NCBI RefSeq assembly: GCF_947499295.1
Contig: NZ_CANMNP010000016.1
Coordinates: 62,001 to 126,000, forward strand
Source of the DNA: an uncultured Roseibium sp.
GTDB taxonomy: Bacteria > Pseudomonadota > Alphaproteobacteria > Rhizobiales > Stappiaceae
Direction of reading: 5' to 3'
DNA: 64,000 nucleotides
Part shown: in pieces, positions 1 through 8,749 of the stretch
Position numbering within the stretch: position 1 is the stretch's first letter
How the letters are laid out: every line of letters starts with the position of its first letter
Translations under genes and position numbers: made by a program
Notes under the pieces: generated by a model
What the model saw: the letters and a program-made list of their open reading frames with translations, nothing else
Database searches by the model: none
What the model was told of the DNA's origin: nothing

Positions 1-518
1 AGCAATGCCAGTGCTGCAAAGGCCATCCAGGCAAGCCGCCAGTCTTCCCCGGCATAAAGAGCAAGAGGCCCCGCAATGGCGACACCGAACCCGGTTCCGG
101 AGTTGATCCAAGCATATACCGTGTTCTGACGGCCGGGTGCGGTGTGACGGACAATGACATCGGAGAACGGCGGATAAGCAAGACCCGGGCTGGTGCCGGC
201 CACAAAGACCCCGAAGGCCAGCGTCCAGGGGTCCGGCGCCAAGGCGATGATCGCCATTCCGAGAGCCGCTGCAAGGCCGCCAAGCAAGATGGGAAGGCGT
301 GGCTCGACAAAAGTCGACAACCAAGATCCGGCGAAGGTCGCCGCCAGATACCCCAGATAGGAAGCACCGGCGATCAGCCCGATAGTCTCGGGAGAGAGGC
401 CGAATTCCTGGCGAATGTCGGGGAGAAACAATCCGAAGCAGTACCTGGCCAGTCCGTAAGTGACGGCAACAATGGCTAGTCCCGCGGCAGTCAGACCACG
501 GGTTTGTGCTGCGGACAC
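1..518 (-). CDS. MFS transporter, N-terminal part (cut by window edge)
   Basis: The minus strand encodes the first ~172 residues of a Major Facilitator Superfamily permease; the rest lies beyond the left edge. Several hydrophobic helices are visible: one starts near residue 10, a second follows a SPETIGLIAGASYLGYLAAT stretch, and others lie around LPILLGGLAAALGMAII and AFGVFVAGTSPGLAYPP. The loop R-H-T-A-P-G-R-Q is the kind found after an early MFS helix. The GTG at 518 directly follows the stop of the upstream methyltransferase (520-522); an in-frame ATG at 560 would overlap that gene by 41 nt. The pair is probably co-transcribed, so export or uptake of a methylated small molecule is a reasonable inference. 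The substrate cannot be read from the sequence. Confidence 0.8.
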   Translation of the reverse strand, partial: MSAAQTRGLTAAGLAIVAVTYGLARYCFGLFLPDIRQEFGLSPETIGLIAGASYLGYLAATFAGSWLSTFVEPRLPILLGGLAAALGMAIIALAPDPWTLAFGVFVAGTSPGLAYPPFSDVIVRHTAPGRQNTVYAWINSGTGFGVAIAGPLALYAGEDWRLAWMAFAALAL

Positions 519-519
519 C

Positions 520-1605
520 TCACACCCGGCGGGAGAGCTGGAAATGAAGTGTCTGGTCATCGGTCATGGTCTCACCGGTGATTTCGAAATGACCGCCAAG
601 CTGTCTGTAGTGGCGATACTGCTCAAGTGTAAGTTTCAGGCAGAAGTTGGAAACATGCAAGATTCTTCCATTGATTGCATCCTCAAACTCCTCACCCAGA
701 ATGGCGACGAAGGCACTTTCCCCATCATGAAACGCCACGGGCAGCAGAAAGAACCGATTCAAGCTTGGCAAATCCCTATGGACGGCCCGCTCAAAAGCAA
801 TCCTCGAAAAGCGCTGCATGGCGGCATGGGCATAAAACCCTGGGATCTTTTCGATCTGTCCGGCAGCATAAAGCTGGCTCTCGGACAGAAGAAGATCACC
901 CGAACGCGCAATCGATCTGAGCCACTTGTTCACCACATATGGGTCGTCATTGCCTTCCTGAAAGCCGAGCATGGTAACCAGTGCCGTAGGCGCGCCCGGT
1001 TCCAGAATGTCCGTGAGACGAAAGGCTTCAAACGGTGCTGTGATGAATTGCATCGGCAGATCAGGCAGCATCTGTTTCAATACCGACCGCATCGGGGCTG
1101 CCGACATAGGGTTTATATCGACGGCAACATAGCGATCGATTTCAACTCCGAGCTCGGTCAAGGTGCTCAGAATAAATGCGGTTTTGACCGGTTCCGGACC
1201 CAGTTCGACATAAACGAGACTGTTGCCGCTCAGCGACGAGACAACAAGGTTCAGGCATTGCCGCAATGCCAGTTTGAACGACATGCCATCGTCGTGCAGG
1301 CGACCCAGGTCGTCGGAACCGACGCCAAATTGGTTAAGCTGGCGCATAAGCTGGAACACTTCGTCGAGATGTTCGGTTGCTGTCTCCGCACTACCGGCAT
1401 TTGTGTACTTGACCCGATTGTCCTGGGTGAGGATGCGCTCGAGGCCAAATTCCGTATGGGAGGCGATGGACTGATGAACTCTGTGCTGCAACGTCAGCGT
1501 CTGGCCCTCAAAATTCAATAGATCAGGCTGGCTTTCCGCCTGTCGGCCTGGAGTGTCGATCGAAAAGGCAAAGGTCATGGAAGTTACTCGAATTGACTGT
1601 ACCAT
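520..1605 (-). CDS. EgtD-like SAM-dependent methyltransferase (Methyltransf_33 family)
   Basis: This 361-residue soluble protein resembles the histidine-specific SAM methyltransferases typified by EgtD (ergothioneine synthesis). It has a motif I-like segment YVELGPEPVKT at ~132-142, an acidic turn VDIN at ~162-165, a segment LGFQEGNDDP (~213-222) where EgtD has LGSTIGN, the hydrophobic strand GDLLLSE, and a C-terminal GETMTDDQTLHF. The EgtD N-terminal substrate region (the YYLTRTE-type motif) is not recognisable, so the substrate is probably not plain histidine. Motif I also lacks the usual second glycine (LGPEP rather than LGSGS). The gene is divergent from a LysR gene and followed at once by an MFS gene. 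The start at 1605 has GGGAA upstream; an internal Met at residue 10 is possible. The family call rests on motif reading only. Confidence 0.55.
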   Translation of the reverse strand: MVQSIRVTSMTFAFSIDTPGRQAESQPDLLNFEGQTLTLQHRVHQSIASHTEFGLERILTQDNRVKYTNAGSAETATEHLDEVFQLMRQLNQFGVGSDDLGRLHDDGMSFKLALRQCLNLVVSSLSGNSLVYVELGPEPVKTAFILSTLTELGVEIDRYVAVDINPMSAAPMRSVLKQMLPDLPMQFITAPFEAFRLTDILEPGAPTALVTMLGFQEGNDDPYVVNKWLRSIARSGDLLLSESQLYAAGQIEKIPGFYAHAAMQRFSRIAFERAVHRDLPSLNRFFLLPVAFHDGESAFVAILGEEFEDAINGRILHVSNFCLKLTLEQYRHYRQLGGHFEITGETMTDDQTLHFQLSRRV

Positions 1606-1657
1606 TTCCCGGATTACGGGATATTGAAGCGCTTTCTAAATTTATAATTGAACAAAC

Positions 1658-1676
1658 TCATAATGAAACGTTATGA
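1658..1676. promoter_or_regulatory. Candidate LysR operator between divergent genes
   Basis: TCATAA-N7-TTATGA is a perfect 6-bp inverted repeat, and it contains the T-N11-A spacing typical of LysR-type binding boxes (T at 1661, A at 1673). It lies 53 bp upstream of the methyltransferase start and 62 bp upstream of the preferred GTG start of the LysR gene. That position suits autorepression together with activation of the divergent gene. Binding is inference. Confidence 0.45.
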
Positions 1677-1737
1677 TTGTCCTGCGCTGGAAGAGAGGCT
1701 TGGAGAACGGGTTCCGCGCGAAAACGGAGGCAGGGAC

Positions 1738-2646
1738 GTGACCATCGGCCGATTTAACATCGAGTTGCTGGAGGCCTTTGTGGCGGTTGCCGAGGCCGGC
1801 AACGTGACCCATGCGGGATCGAAGCTGAACCGGACCCAGCCCTGTGTCAGCACCCAGTTGCGACGTCTAGAGGACCGTGTTGGCAAACCTTTGATCGAGC
1901 GCACGGCCCGCACAATGAACCTGACACCCGCCGGACGCATTCTCTACCAGCATGCCACTGAAATTCTGCGGTCACACGAAGAAGCCCGCCTTCGCCTGTC
2001 AGCACCTGAATTGACCGGAACTGTGCATGTTGGGTTGCCCGAATGGTTTGCGACCGGACAGCTACAGTCGATTTTCTGCAATTTTGTGCGCATTCATCCC
2101 AACGTCAAACTCGAGATGACCGTTGCCGACAGCGCAACGTTGCACGATATGCTGTCAGCCAACGAGATCAATCTGGCCATCGCATTGGTATCGCCTGTGA
2201 AACCTTCACCGAACGGCTTGGTTGAGGAACCTCTTTATTGGGCCGTCAGTGAAACCTGCGCTTTGGCCGACCCGTTGCCGTTGATCCTGTTTCCAGAACC
2301 CTGTCCTTTCCGCGAGCTTGCCTTCAGCGCATTGGCGCGGGCCGGACGGCAGTGGTATGAGCGCATTACCACGACCAGCGTTGCCGCGGCACAGGTTGCC
2401 GTCCGATCCGGCGCAGGTCTATGCTGTCTTCCCGCAGGAGCAATTGTCGACGGGATAAAGATACTGAGAGAGCAGGACGGTTTTCCAGATCTGCCTGCGA
2501 GCCAACTGGCGATCTATACACCTTCCAAAACACAGTCTCCTATTGTCGACTATCTGGAAGAGCATCTGACCGCTCTGCTTCAAAACGCGATTTCGCCAGG
2601 ATCCGCCCTCGCGGGCAAGGTGCAACCGGATCTAAGAGTGGTGTGA
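1738..2646 (+). CDS. LysR-type transcriptional regulator
   Basis: A 302-residue LysR-family regulator. The winged helix-turn-helix occupies roughly residues 5-64 (FNIELLEAFVAVAEAGNVT, then the recognition region around QPCVSTQLRRLE). A periplasmic-binding-protein-like effector domain follows from about residue 90. I chose GTG 1738 because GGAGG at 1726-1730 sits 7 nt upstream and the HTH then starts at the usual distance from the N-terminus. A longer reading from ATG 1648 would add 30 residues and place the dyad at 1658-1676 inside the coding region. It is divergent from the methyltransferase-MFS pair and probably controls it. The effector is unknown. Confidence 0.9.
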   Translation: MTIGRFNIELLEAFVAVAEAGNVTHAGSKLNRTQPCVSTQLRRLEDRVGKPLIERTARTMNLTPAGRILYQHATEILRSHEEARLRLSAPELTGTVHVGLPEWFATGQLQSIFCNFVRIHPNVKLEMTVADSATLHDMLSANEINLAIALVSPVKPSPNGLVEEPLYWAVSETCALADPLPLILFPEPCPFRELAFSALARAGRQWYERITTTSVAAAQVAVRSGAGLCCLPAGAIVDGIKILREQDGFPDLPASQLAIYTPSKTQSPIVDYLEEHLTALLQNAISPGSALAGKVQPDLRVV

Positions 2647-2652
2647 GCCCTT

Positions 2653-2669
2653 TGATCCTGACAGGATCA
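2653..2669. terminator. Short dyad between convergent genes
   Basis: TGATCCTG-A-CAGGATCA is a perfect inverted repeat in the 56-nt gap between the convergent LysR and LytTR genes. It could act as a bidirectional stop or a stabilising hairpin. There is no T-run on either side, so an intrinsic terminator is not proven. Confidence 0.3.
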
Positions 2670-2702
2670 GGAACTTGTCGGCTCTAGCAACGATGGCCAG
2701 CA

Positions 2703-3482
2703 TCATTTTCGGGGCATTCGATTTTCGACAGCAGCCCTGAACGTCCGACCAACCGGCACTTCGTGGCCATTCTTCAACAACAACACAGTCCTGCCGTTCA
2801 GCCGGCTGCGTCCCGTCACGGCGTGCAAAGCCACCCAGTGAGATCTATGTGTCTGGACACCTTTTTCGCCTGCCGCCTCCGAAACGGCATCCCGAAAACG
2901 CATAGCAAGAAGGGCGGAACCCCTCTCTGTTTCAACCTCGACATAGTGGTCTCGTGCCGTCAATCGCAGAATACGACCGCGAGTGTGCAGCGGCAATCTG
3001 TCCAAAAGCTTTGGACGGGACCACTCTTTGGTGGTGATCGCAGGTGCTGCGAAAATATGAAAAAAGACGGTCAGGCATCCAATCGCGACAACGCACTGCC
3101 CATAAAGTGGCAACATGTCGCCATTGAGCGGGTTGGTGCCGAAAAGTGCCCAGATCAGGGAAACCACAAGACAAACGGGTATCGCGGTCAACGCTGAAAC
3201 GGCAAAGATCTCCACGAAAACCGGAACATTCCTGCACCTTAGAAATCTTTCGATTGCCGTTGCGGTCGCGTGTCCGATCGAAGCGGTTCCGATGACGATC
3301 ATACCCCAATAAAGCAACCGCATGGCTGGTGCATATGCGCCATAGGTCCCAAACGGGCCAATCAACGCGAGAAATACCGCCACCGTGACCAGGAGCGCCA
3401 GTGTCTGCCTCGAGACAAACGGCGCCGCGCAATCGCGCGCGAAGTGGCGCAACAAGACGTCGTTCGCGAAATCTGGCTGCAT
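2703..3482 (-). CDS. Membrane-anchored LytTR-domain regulator
   Basis: A 259-residue protein with two parts. Residues ~25-165 contain about four hydrophobic helices (for example LALLVTVAVFLALIGPFG and FAVSALTAIPVCLVVSLIW). The C-terminal ~90 residues form a LytTR DNA-binding domain, seen in GRILRLTARDHYVEVETERG, the RFRDAVSEA helix, THRSHWVALHAVTG and the final LLLKNGHEVPVGRTF. Membrane LytTR proteins without a receiver domain often work as one-component regulators or with a partner, and none is encoded beside it. The start is 83 bp from the divergent amidase gene, which is the most likely target. The signal is unknown. Confidence 0.85.
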   Translation of the reverse strand: MQPDFANDVLLRHFARDCAAPFVSRQTLALLVTVAVFLALIGPFGTYGAYAPAMRLLYWGMIVIGTASIGHATATAIERFLRCRNVPVFVEIFAVSALTAIPVCLVVSLIWALFGTNPLNGDMLPLYGQCVVAIGCLTVFFHIFAAPAITTKEWSRPKLLDRLPLHTRGRILRLTARDHYVEVETERGSALLAMRFRDAVSEAAGEKGVQTHRSHWVALHAVTGRSRLNGRTVLLLKNGHEVPVGRTFRAAVENRMPRK

Positions 3483-3565
3483 CTGGCGAAATCCTCCTTG
3501 TTACAAGCTTTCTGGCGCGGTCAATGACGAAACAGGAAGTTTACTTCAGAAGCGAGAGAGAGGCC

Positions 3566-4669
3566 ATGTTCCCGACCCGTTCGAAGCCGTTTATGGCGAT
3601 GATTTTGCCGGTATTTTTTTGTTTGACCAGCCTTTCCTTAACCGAAGGCGCTCCAGCCTGCTCGACCGTTGCCTTTGAAAGCGCTCAACGTCCGATGCTC
3701 GCCTACAATTTCGATTTTGAAGCCACCGGCGCAGGTTTTCTGACCGCCAACTCCGCAGGCAGCAGAAGGCAATCCATTACCGAAGGCCGTCCTGCAAGCT
3801 GGACAGCCAAATATGACAGTTTGACCATTAATCAGGTTGGCCCAGGCATGCCCGCCGCCGGGATGAATACGGCAGGACTTGTCGTTACCTTGATGTGGAA
3901 CAAGGAAGCCGTTTTCGGAGGGCCGGAAGACCTGCCTTCGGTCAGCGAACTGGAATTCATTCAGCGCTTGCTTGATCTTTCAGGATCCGTGGAAGACGCT
4001 CTGCAGCACGCAAACGACGTTCGGATCGACGGACTTGTGCCGATCCATTATTTCCTTTTTGACTGGACAGGAGAAGCTGCCGTTCTCACCCCCGGAAAAT
4101 CCGGTTTGCTTGTTCATCAAGGCGTCGACCTGCCTGTACCTGCATTGACCAACACGCCTTATCCGGAAGCTCTCCTTCATCTTGGTCAATCGAGAGGATA
4201 CGGCGGCACATTACCGGTTCCTCAGAACCAAAGCCTGGGCACCCAAAATAGCCTTGACCGCTTTGCCATCGCGGCCAATGCGGCACGTCAGTCCAAAGGC
4301 CGGACAAGCACAGACGAAGCCTTTAACCTGCTGAACAAACTGGCCAACTCGGACACACGCTGGCAAATGGTGTTCGATCCGAAGGGCCAAAAGATCTGGC
4401 TGCGCATTACAGGCTCATCACTGGAACACCTGCTTGATCTCTCAAAGCTGGACTTTGCTTGCCAGGTACCGCCCCTTGCTATCGATTTGCGTCAGTTGAG
4501 CCCGGAGTTTAAGGCGAGGAACCTGTCGCCAATTCAGCCAGATACGCTCGGCGAAAGTCTCGCCGAAGTGCTTTCCTCCATGCGTCAGACGGCGCATCTT
4601 GGCCGCGCGGAAATTGCCGGCGCGATCGCAACCGGTTTGATTTTCTCATCGAGCTGCACCGCAAAGTGA
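3566..4669 (+). CDS. Exported Ntn-hydrolase, choloylglycine hydrolase / penicillin V acylase-like
   Basis: A 367-residue linear-amide C-N hydrolase. A signal peptide (lysine near the start, hydrophobic core AMILPVFFCLTSLSL) ends just before Cys32 in the sequence APACSTVAF. In this family that Cys becomes the N-terminal nucleophile after processing. Downstream are typical features: LAYNFDFEATG, NQVGPGMPAAGMNTAGLVV, and the YFLFDWTGEAAVLTP strand. Members hydrolyse bile salts, penicillin V or N-acyl homoserine lactones; which applies here cannot be seen. ATG 3566 was chosen because AGAGAGAGG ends 3 nt upstream and the signal peptide begins directly; the open frame extends upstream to 3401 with an alternative ATG at 3524. 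It is divergent from the LytTR regulator and followed by a Tat-exported enzyme. Confidence 0.82.
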   Translation: MFPTRSKPFMAMILPVFFCLTSLSLTEGAPACSTVAFESAQRPMLAYNFDFEATGAGFLTANSAGSRRQSITEGRPASWTAKYDSLTINQVGPGMPAAGMNTAGLVVTLMWNKEAVFGGPEDLPSVSELEFIQRLLDLSGSVEDALQHANDVRIDGLVPIHYFLFDWTGEAAVLTPGKSGLLVHQGVDLPVPALTNTPYPEALLHLGQSRGYGGTLPVPQNQSLGTQNSLDRFAIAANAARQSKGRTSTDEAFNLLNKLANSDTRWQMVFDPKGQKIWLRITGSSLEHLLDLSKLDFACQVPPLAIDLRQLSPEFKARNLSPIQPDTLGESLAEVLSSMRQTAHLGRAEIAGAIATGLIFSSSCTAK

Positions 4670-4680
4670 TTCCTGCTAAA

Positions 4681-4725
4681 GTTGACGTCGCGTAGGGTCA
4701 GCGCGCTGCCCAGCGCTGCGTCAAC
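4681..4725. repeat. Imperfect inverted repeat ahead of the Tat-exported cyclase gene
   Basis: GTTGACG (4681-4687) and CGTCAAC (4719-4725) are perfect 7-nt arms enclosing a GC-rich segment with its own AGCGC/GCGCT self-complementarity. The hairpin would end just before the Shine-Dalgarno GGAGGGG at 4728-4734. It may be an operator or an RNA element between two genes of one transcript; no T-run follows. Confidence 0.3.
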
Positions 4726-4740
4726 CGGAGGGGACTAGCC

Positions 4741-5562
4741 ATGTGCGATTTCTGCGTTATCAATTCCGTCAAACAGCGCATGCTGTCCCGACGCGACTTC
4801 TTCAAGGCGACTGCCGCCGGCGCCGGTGTTGCTGCCGCGACGGCCCTTTCCGGCGCCATGCCGGCCATGGCGCAAACGCCAACAACCATTTCGGACATGA
4901 CCCACGAGCTGCACCCGGCCTTTCCGACTTTCGGCGGCGAGCAGCAATTCGAACTGAACCGGATCTTCGACTTTGCAAAGGACGGCTACAATTTGTTCGA
5001 GATGCGCGTCAACGAGCATACCGGCACCCATCTGGATGCGCCGCTGCATTTTTCCGCGGACGGACAGTCGGTTGCCGAAATCCCTGTCGAAAACCTGGTC
5101 GCACCACTTTGCATCGTCGATATTCGTGCCAAAGCGGCAGAAAATCCCGACGCGCAAGTGACGCCGGACGATCTCAAGGCCTGGATGTCCTCGAATGGCG
5201 ATATTCCGCAAGGGGCTTGCGTCGCAATGGATTCCGGCTGGGCCGCCCATGTCGATAGTGACAGGTTTCGCAATGCCGATGCCGATGGGGTTATGCATTT
5301 TCCCGGCTTTCATGTTGAAGCCACCAAAATGCTGATGGAAGAAGCCGATGTGGTCGGCATCGCGGTTGACAGTCTGTCGCTTGACCACGGCATCTCAAAA
5401 GATTTCGCCGTCCACTACGATTGGCTGCCGAGCAATCGCTGGGGCCTGGAATGCATCGCCAACCTCGATGCGCTTCCCGCCACGGGAGCGACACTGATCG
5501 TTGGTGCACCCAAAAATCGGGGCGGGACCGGTGGACCCGCGCGCGTTATGGCGATGGTCTAA
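4741..5562 (+). CDS. Tat-exported cyclase-family protein (kynurenine formamidase-like)
   Basis: A 273-residue member of the metal-dependent cyclase family (PF04199), which includes bacterial kynurenine formamidase KynB and isatin hydrolase. The signature HTGTHLDAPLHF sits at residues 93-104, giving the H-x-G-T-H-x-D-x-P-x-H metal-binding pattern. The N-terminus carries a twin-arginine signal, SRRDFFK at 16-22, then an Ala-rich hydrophobic stretch ending at AMAQ (~45), so the folded enzyme is probably exported. The start has a strong GGAGGGG site 6 nt upstream; the internal Met14 directly before the RR motif is a possible alternative. It lies 71 nt after the Ntn-hydrolase gene on the same strand and is convergent with polA. 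The substrate is unknown. Confidence 0.85.
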   Translation: MCDFCVINSVKQRMLSRRDFFKATAAGAGVAAATALSGAMPAMAQTPTTISDMTHELHPAFPTFGGEQQFELNRIFDFAKDGYNLFEMRVNEHTGTHLDAPLHFSADGQSVAEIPVENLVAPLCIVDIRAKAAENPDAQVTPDDLKAWMSSNGDIPQGACVAMDSGWAAHVDSDRFRNADADGVMHFPGFHVEATKMLMEEADVVGIAVDSLSLDHGISKDFAVHYDWLPSNRWGLECIANLDALPATGATLIVGAPKNRGGTGGPARVMAMV

Positions 5563-5595
5563 CGGCTCCTAAGCTCCGAGTTACAATAACAGCGT

Positions 5596-8568
5596 TTAGT
5601 GCGCATCGTCCCAGTTGTCGGCCGCGCGGGCGTCGACTTGCAGCGGTATGGAGAGAGTGAGCGCTGGATCGCAGGCATTTTCCATGACGTCCCTGATCAC
5701 CGGGATCGTCTCGTCAACCTGCGCATCCGGGACCTCAAAAATCAGTTCATCATGCACTTGCAGCAGCATTTGAGCATCCAGCTTGGCGCCATTCAGTGTG
5801 TCTTCCATGCGCACCATCGCGCGGCGCAGAATGTCGGCGGCTGAACCCTGGATCGGAGCATTGATGGCCGCGCGTTCATAGAAGGCGCGCATGTTGGGGT
5901 TCTTGGTGTTCACTTCAGGATAATGCGCCTTGCGGCCGAATATCGTCGACACATAACCATCTGCATGGACCTTCCTTTTGGTCGCTTCCATATAGTCCCG
6001 GATGCCCGGGAACCGTTCAAAATAGGTCTTGATGTAGTCACCGGCTTCACCGCGCGATATGCCCAGCTGATTGGCAAGACCAAAGGCAGAGATACCGTAA
6101 ATAATGCCGAAATTGATGGCCTTTGCCTGACGGCGAACCATCGGGTCCATGCCCTCAATCGGTGTGCCGAACATCTCGCTAGCCGTCATGGCGTGAATAT
6201 CGAGCCCGTCTTCAAAAGCCTTCTTGAGCTGAGGGATATCTGCAATATGGGCGAGAACCCGCAGTTCGATCTGGCTGTAATCGGCCGAAACCAATTTATG
6301 TCCTGCTTCAGAGACAAACGCCTGGCGGATCTTTCGCCCCGCCTCGGTCCGCACCGGAATATTCTGAAGGTTCGGTTCAGAGGAAGACAGCCGGCCCGTT
6401 GTGGTCGACGCGAGCGCGTAAGACGTATGCACCCGTTTGGTCTCGGGATTGATGTAACCCGGCAATGCATCGGAATAGGTCGACTTCAGCTTTGACAGCT
6501 GGCGCCATGCGACAATTTTCGACGGCAGCTCGTGCCCTTCGGTAGCCAGGTCCTCAAGGACCTGAGCCGAGGTTGACCAGGCACCCGTCTTGGTTTTCTT
6601 GCCACCGGGCAATCCCATCTTGCCGAACAGAATGTCGCCCAGCTGCTTGGGTGAGCCAATGTTGAAAGTCTCACCCGCCAATTCGTAAATCTCAGATTCC
6701 TGCGCGGCCATGCCCTGCGCAAAATCGCCGGAAAGCCTGGACAGCATTTGCCTGTCGACGGAAATGCCGCGTTTTTCCATTCGCGCCAGCACCGGAACCA
6801 TTGGACGTTCGAGTGTTTCATAGACTGTCGCCATGCGATCAGACGCTAGGCGCGGCTTGAGGATCATCCAGAGCCGTAAGGTCACGTCGGCGTCTTCCGC
6901 TGCATAAGCTGTCGCCTTGTCGATAGCTACCTTGTCAAAGGTGATCATCGACTTGCCGGAGCCGCAGACTTCCTTGAACGGGATCGGCTTGTGGTCGAGC
7001 CATCGCTCCGAAAGCTCATCCATGCCATTGCCGCCCTTACCGGCGTCAACCGTATAGGAGAGCAGCATCGTGTCGTCGAACGGACCGATGTCGACACCGT
7101 AGCGGGTCATGACCAGCCAGTCGTATTTGAGGTTCTGAGCGATTTTCAGCACCGACGGGTCTTCGAGCATCGGCTTCAGAACGTCCAGTGCGTCCTGAAT
7201 GGGTATCTGGTCCGGCAAAAGACCTCCGCCACCCAACAGGTCGCCTTCGCCGTCAACATGGGCAAGCGGCACGTAGCAGGCTTTCCCGGGTTCGGTGGAC
7301 AGTGACAGGCCGACAAGATCCGCCTGCATGGCGTTCAAAGACGTGGTTTCGGTGTCGAAGGCGACATAGCCTTTTTCAAAGGCAGCTTCACACCATTCTT
7401 TCAGGCGATCGATCGACGTGACGGTTTCATAGGCACTGGAATCAATCGCAATTGCCTTGACGCTTTCGGCACGCGCATCAGCAACCGCCTGCGGCACCAT
7501 CATGCCTTCAACGCCAGCTGCACCGTCACTCGGAATCGCACCAGAGCTTGTGTCGACGCGTTCAGCCATCCGGCCCTTGTGATCAGGAACATCCCATCCC
7601 GGAACCTGGAACTCACTCACCTCGACATTGGTAACGTCGGCCCCGGTTGTTTCAGCAACCCGTTTTGTGAGCGTGTTGAAGCCCATGGCCTTGAGAAAAC
7701 CAACCGCTTTGGGGCCATCCATTTCGATGACAGAGAGATTGCCGACAGGTGTTTCCACCGGAACATCCTGTTTGAGCGTCACGAGTTCCTTCGAGACACG
7801 GGCCTGATCGGCAAACTCAATCAGGTTTTCACGGCGCTTCTTCTGCTTGATCGTATCGGCCTGGGCAAGGAGTGTTTCCAGATCGCCGAATTCGTTGATC
7901 AAAAGAGCGGCGGTCTTAAGGCCAATACCCGGGACACCCGGAACGTTGTCGACACTGTCTCCGGCCAGCGATTGAACCTCGATGACCTTGTCCGGACCAA
8001 CGCCAAATTTTTCGAAGACTTCAGTCTCGCCGAAGACCTTGTTTTTCATCGTGTCGATCATGCCGACTTTGGGACCGATCAACTGCATCAGGTCCTTGTC
8101 GCCCGACACAATCGTGACCTGCGCACCCTGTTCAGCCGCCTGACGGGCGTAGGTTGCGATCAAATCATCTGCCTCGAACCCTGCCTGCTCTACGCAATGC
8201 ACCGAAAATGCGCGCGTTGCCTCGCGGATCAGCCCGAATTGCGGCACCAGGTCTTCCGGTGGCTCGGGCCTGTGGGCCTTGTATTCGGGATAGATCTCGT
8301 TTCGGAACGTTTGTGCGGAATGGTCGAAGATGACAGCAAAATGAGTCGGTTCATCGCCTTCTTCCGGGGTCAGGCCCTCCTGCAACAGCTTCCAGAGCAT
8401 GTTGCAGAAACCCGAGACCGCCCCAACCGGCAGTCCGTCCGGCTTACGCGTCAGCGGTGGCAACGCGTGGTACGCACGGAAAATGAATGTGGAACCATCG
8501 ACCAGAATCAGGTGGTCGTCAGCGGTGAGGGCGGGGGAAGAGCTTTGCGTCGACATGGCGCGGATCAT
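5596..8568 (-). CDS. polA: DNA polymerase I
   Basis: A 990-residue three-domain DNA polymerase I for repair and Okazaki-fragment processing. The N-terminal 5'-3' nuclease begins HLILVDGSTFIFRAYHALPP and includes SGDKDLMQL and PGVPGIGLKTA. The middle 3'-5' exonuclease appears catalytically intact (FDTETTSL, with Asp and Glu of motif Exo I). The polymerase domain has motif A (ADYSQIELRVLAH), motif B (RRQAKAINFGIIYG) and motif C (QVHDELIFEV). The second Met, 12 nt inside (8556), is an equally good start because neither has a clear ribosome site. It is convergent with the cyclase gene. Confidence 0.98.
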   Translation of the reverse strand: MIRAMSTQSSSPALTADDHLILVDGSTFIFRAYHALPPLTRKPDGLPVGAVSGFCNMLWKLLQEGLTPEEGDEPTHFAVIFDHSAQTFRNEIYPEYKAHRPEPPEDLVPQFGLIREATRAFSVHCVEQAGFEADDLIATYARQAAEQGAQVTIVSGDKDLMQLIGPKVGMIDTMKNKVFGETEVFEKFGVGPDKVIEVQSLAGDSVDNVPGVPGIGLKTAALLINEFGDLETLLAQADTIKQKKRRENLIEFADQARVSKELVTLKQDVPVETPVGNLSVIEMDGPKAVGFLKAMGFNTLTKRVAETTGADVTNVEVSEFQVPGWDVPDHKGRMAERVDTSSGAIPSDGAAGVEGMMVPQAVADARAESVKAIAIDSSAYETVTSIDRLKEWCEAAFEKGYVAFDTETTSLNAMQADLVGLSLSTEPGKACYVPLAHVDGEGDLLGGGGLLPDQIPIQDALDVLKPMLEDPSVLKIAQNLKYDWLVMTRYGVDIGPFDDTMLLSYTVDAGKGGNGMDELSERWLDHKPIPFKEVCGSGKSMITFDKVAIDKATAYAAEDADVTLRLWMILKPRLASDRMATVYETLERPMVPVLARMEKRGISVDRQMLSRLSGDFAQGMAAQESEIYELAGETFNIGSPKQLGDILFGKMGLPGGKKTKTGAWSTSAQVLEDLATEGHELPSKIVAWRQLSKLKSTYSDALPGYINPETKRVHTSYALASTTTGRLSSSEPNLQNIPVRTEAGRKIRQAFVSEAGHKLVSADYSQIELRVLAHIADIPQLKKAFEDGLDIHAMTASEMFGTPIEGMDPMVRRQAKAINFGIIYGISAFGLANQLGISRGEAGDYIKTYFERFPGIRDYMEATKRKVHADGYVSTIFGRKAHYPEVNTKNPNMRAFYERAAINAPIQGSAADILRRAMVRMEDTLNGAKLDAQMLLQVHDELIFEVPDAQVDETIPVIRDVMENACDPALTLSIPLQVDARAADNWDDAH

Positions 8569-8749
8569 GCCCGGAGCATGCGCGAGAGAAAAGTCCTAAT
8601 GTCAAAAATTCAAAGGGCGTCCCGACACGCGCTGGCAATCCAACGCTTTCGCACAAGTGAACCGCACCAGCTTCTCGTTCAAGCGCGCATAAATGTCGGA
8701 TTTTTGCTTTCACGTTGAAAATAAATGGTTCATTATAGTCATTGCTTGG

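Noticed and set aside
460..1521. Long plus-strand open frame of 353 codons
   Set aside because: It is the antisense shadow of the minus-strand methyltransferase, which has the family motifs; the plus-strand product has no domain character.
7579..8718. 379-codon plus-strand frame opposite polA
   Set aside because: It lies opposite the 5' nuclease part of polA and is a GC-driven shadow frame with no protein features.
8715..8739. TTGAAA and TATAGT as a promoter for the B12 riboswitch
   Set aside because: The spacing is 13 nt, too short for a standard sigma-70 promoter; the real promoter is not clear.
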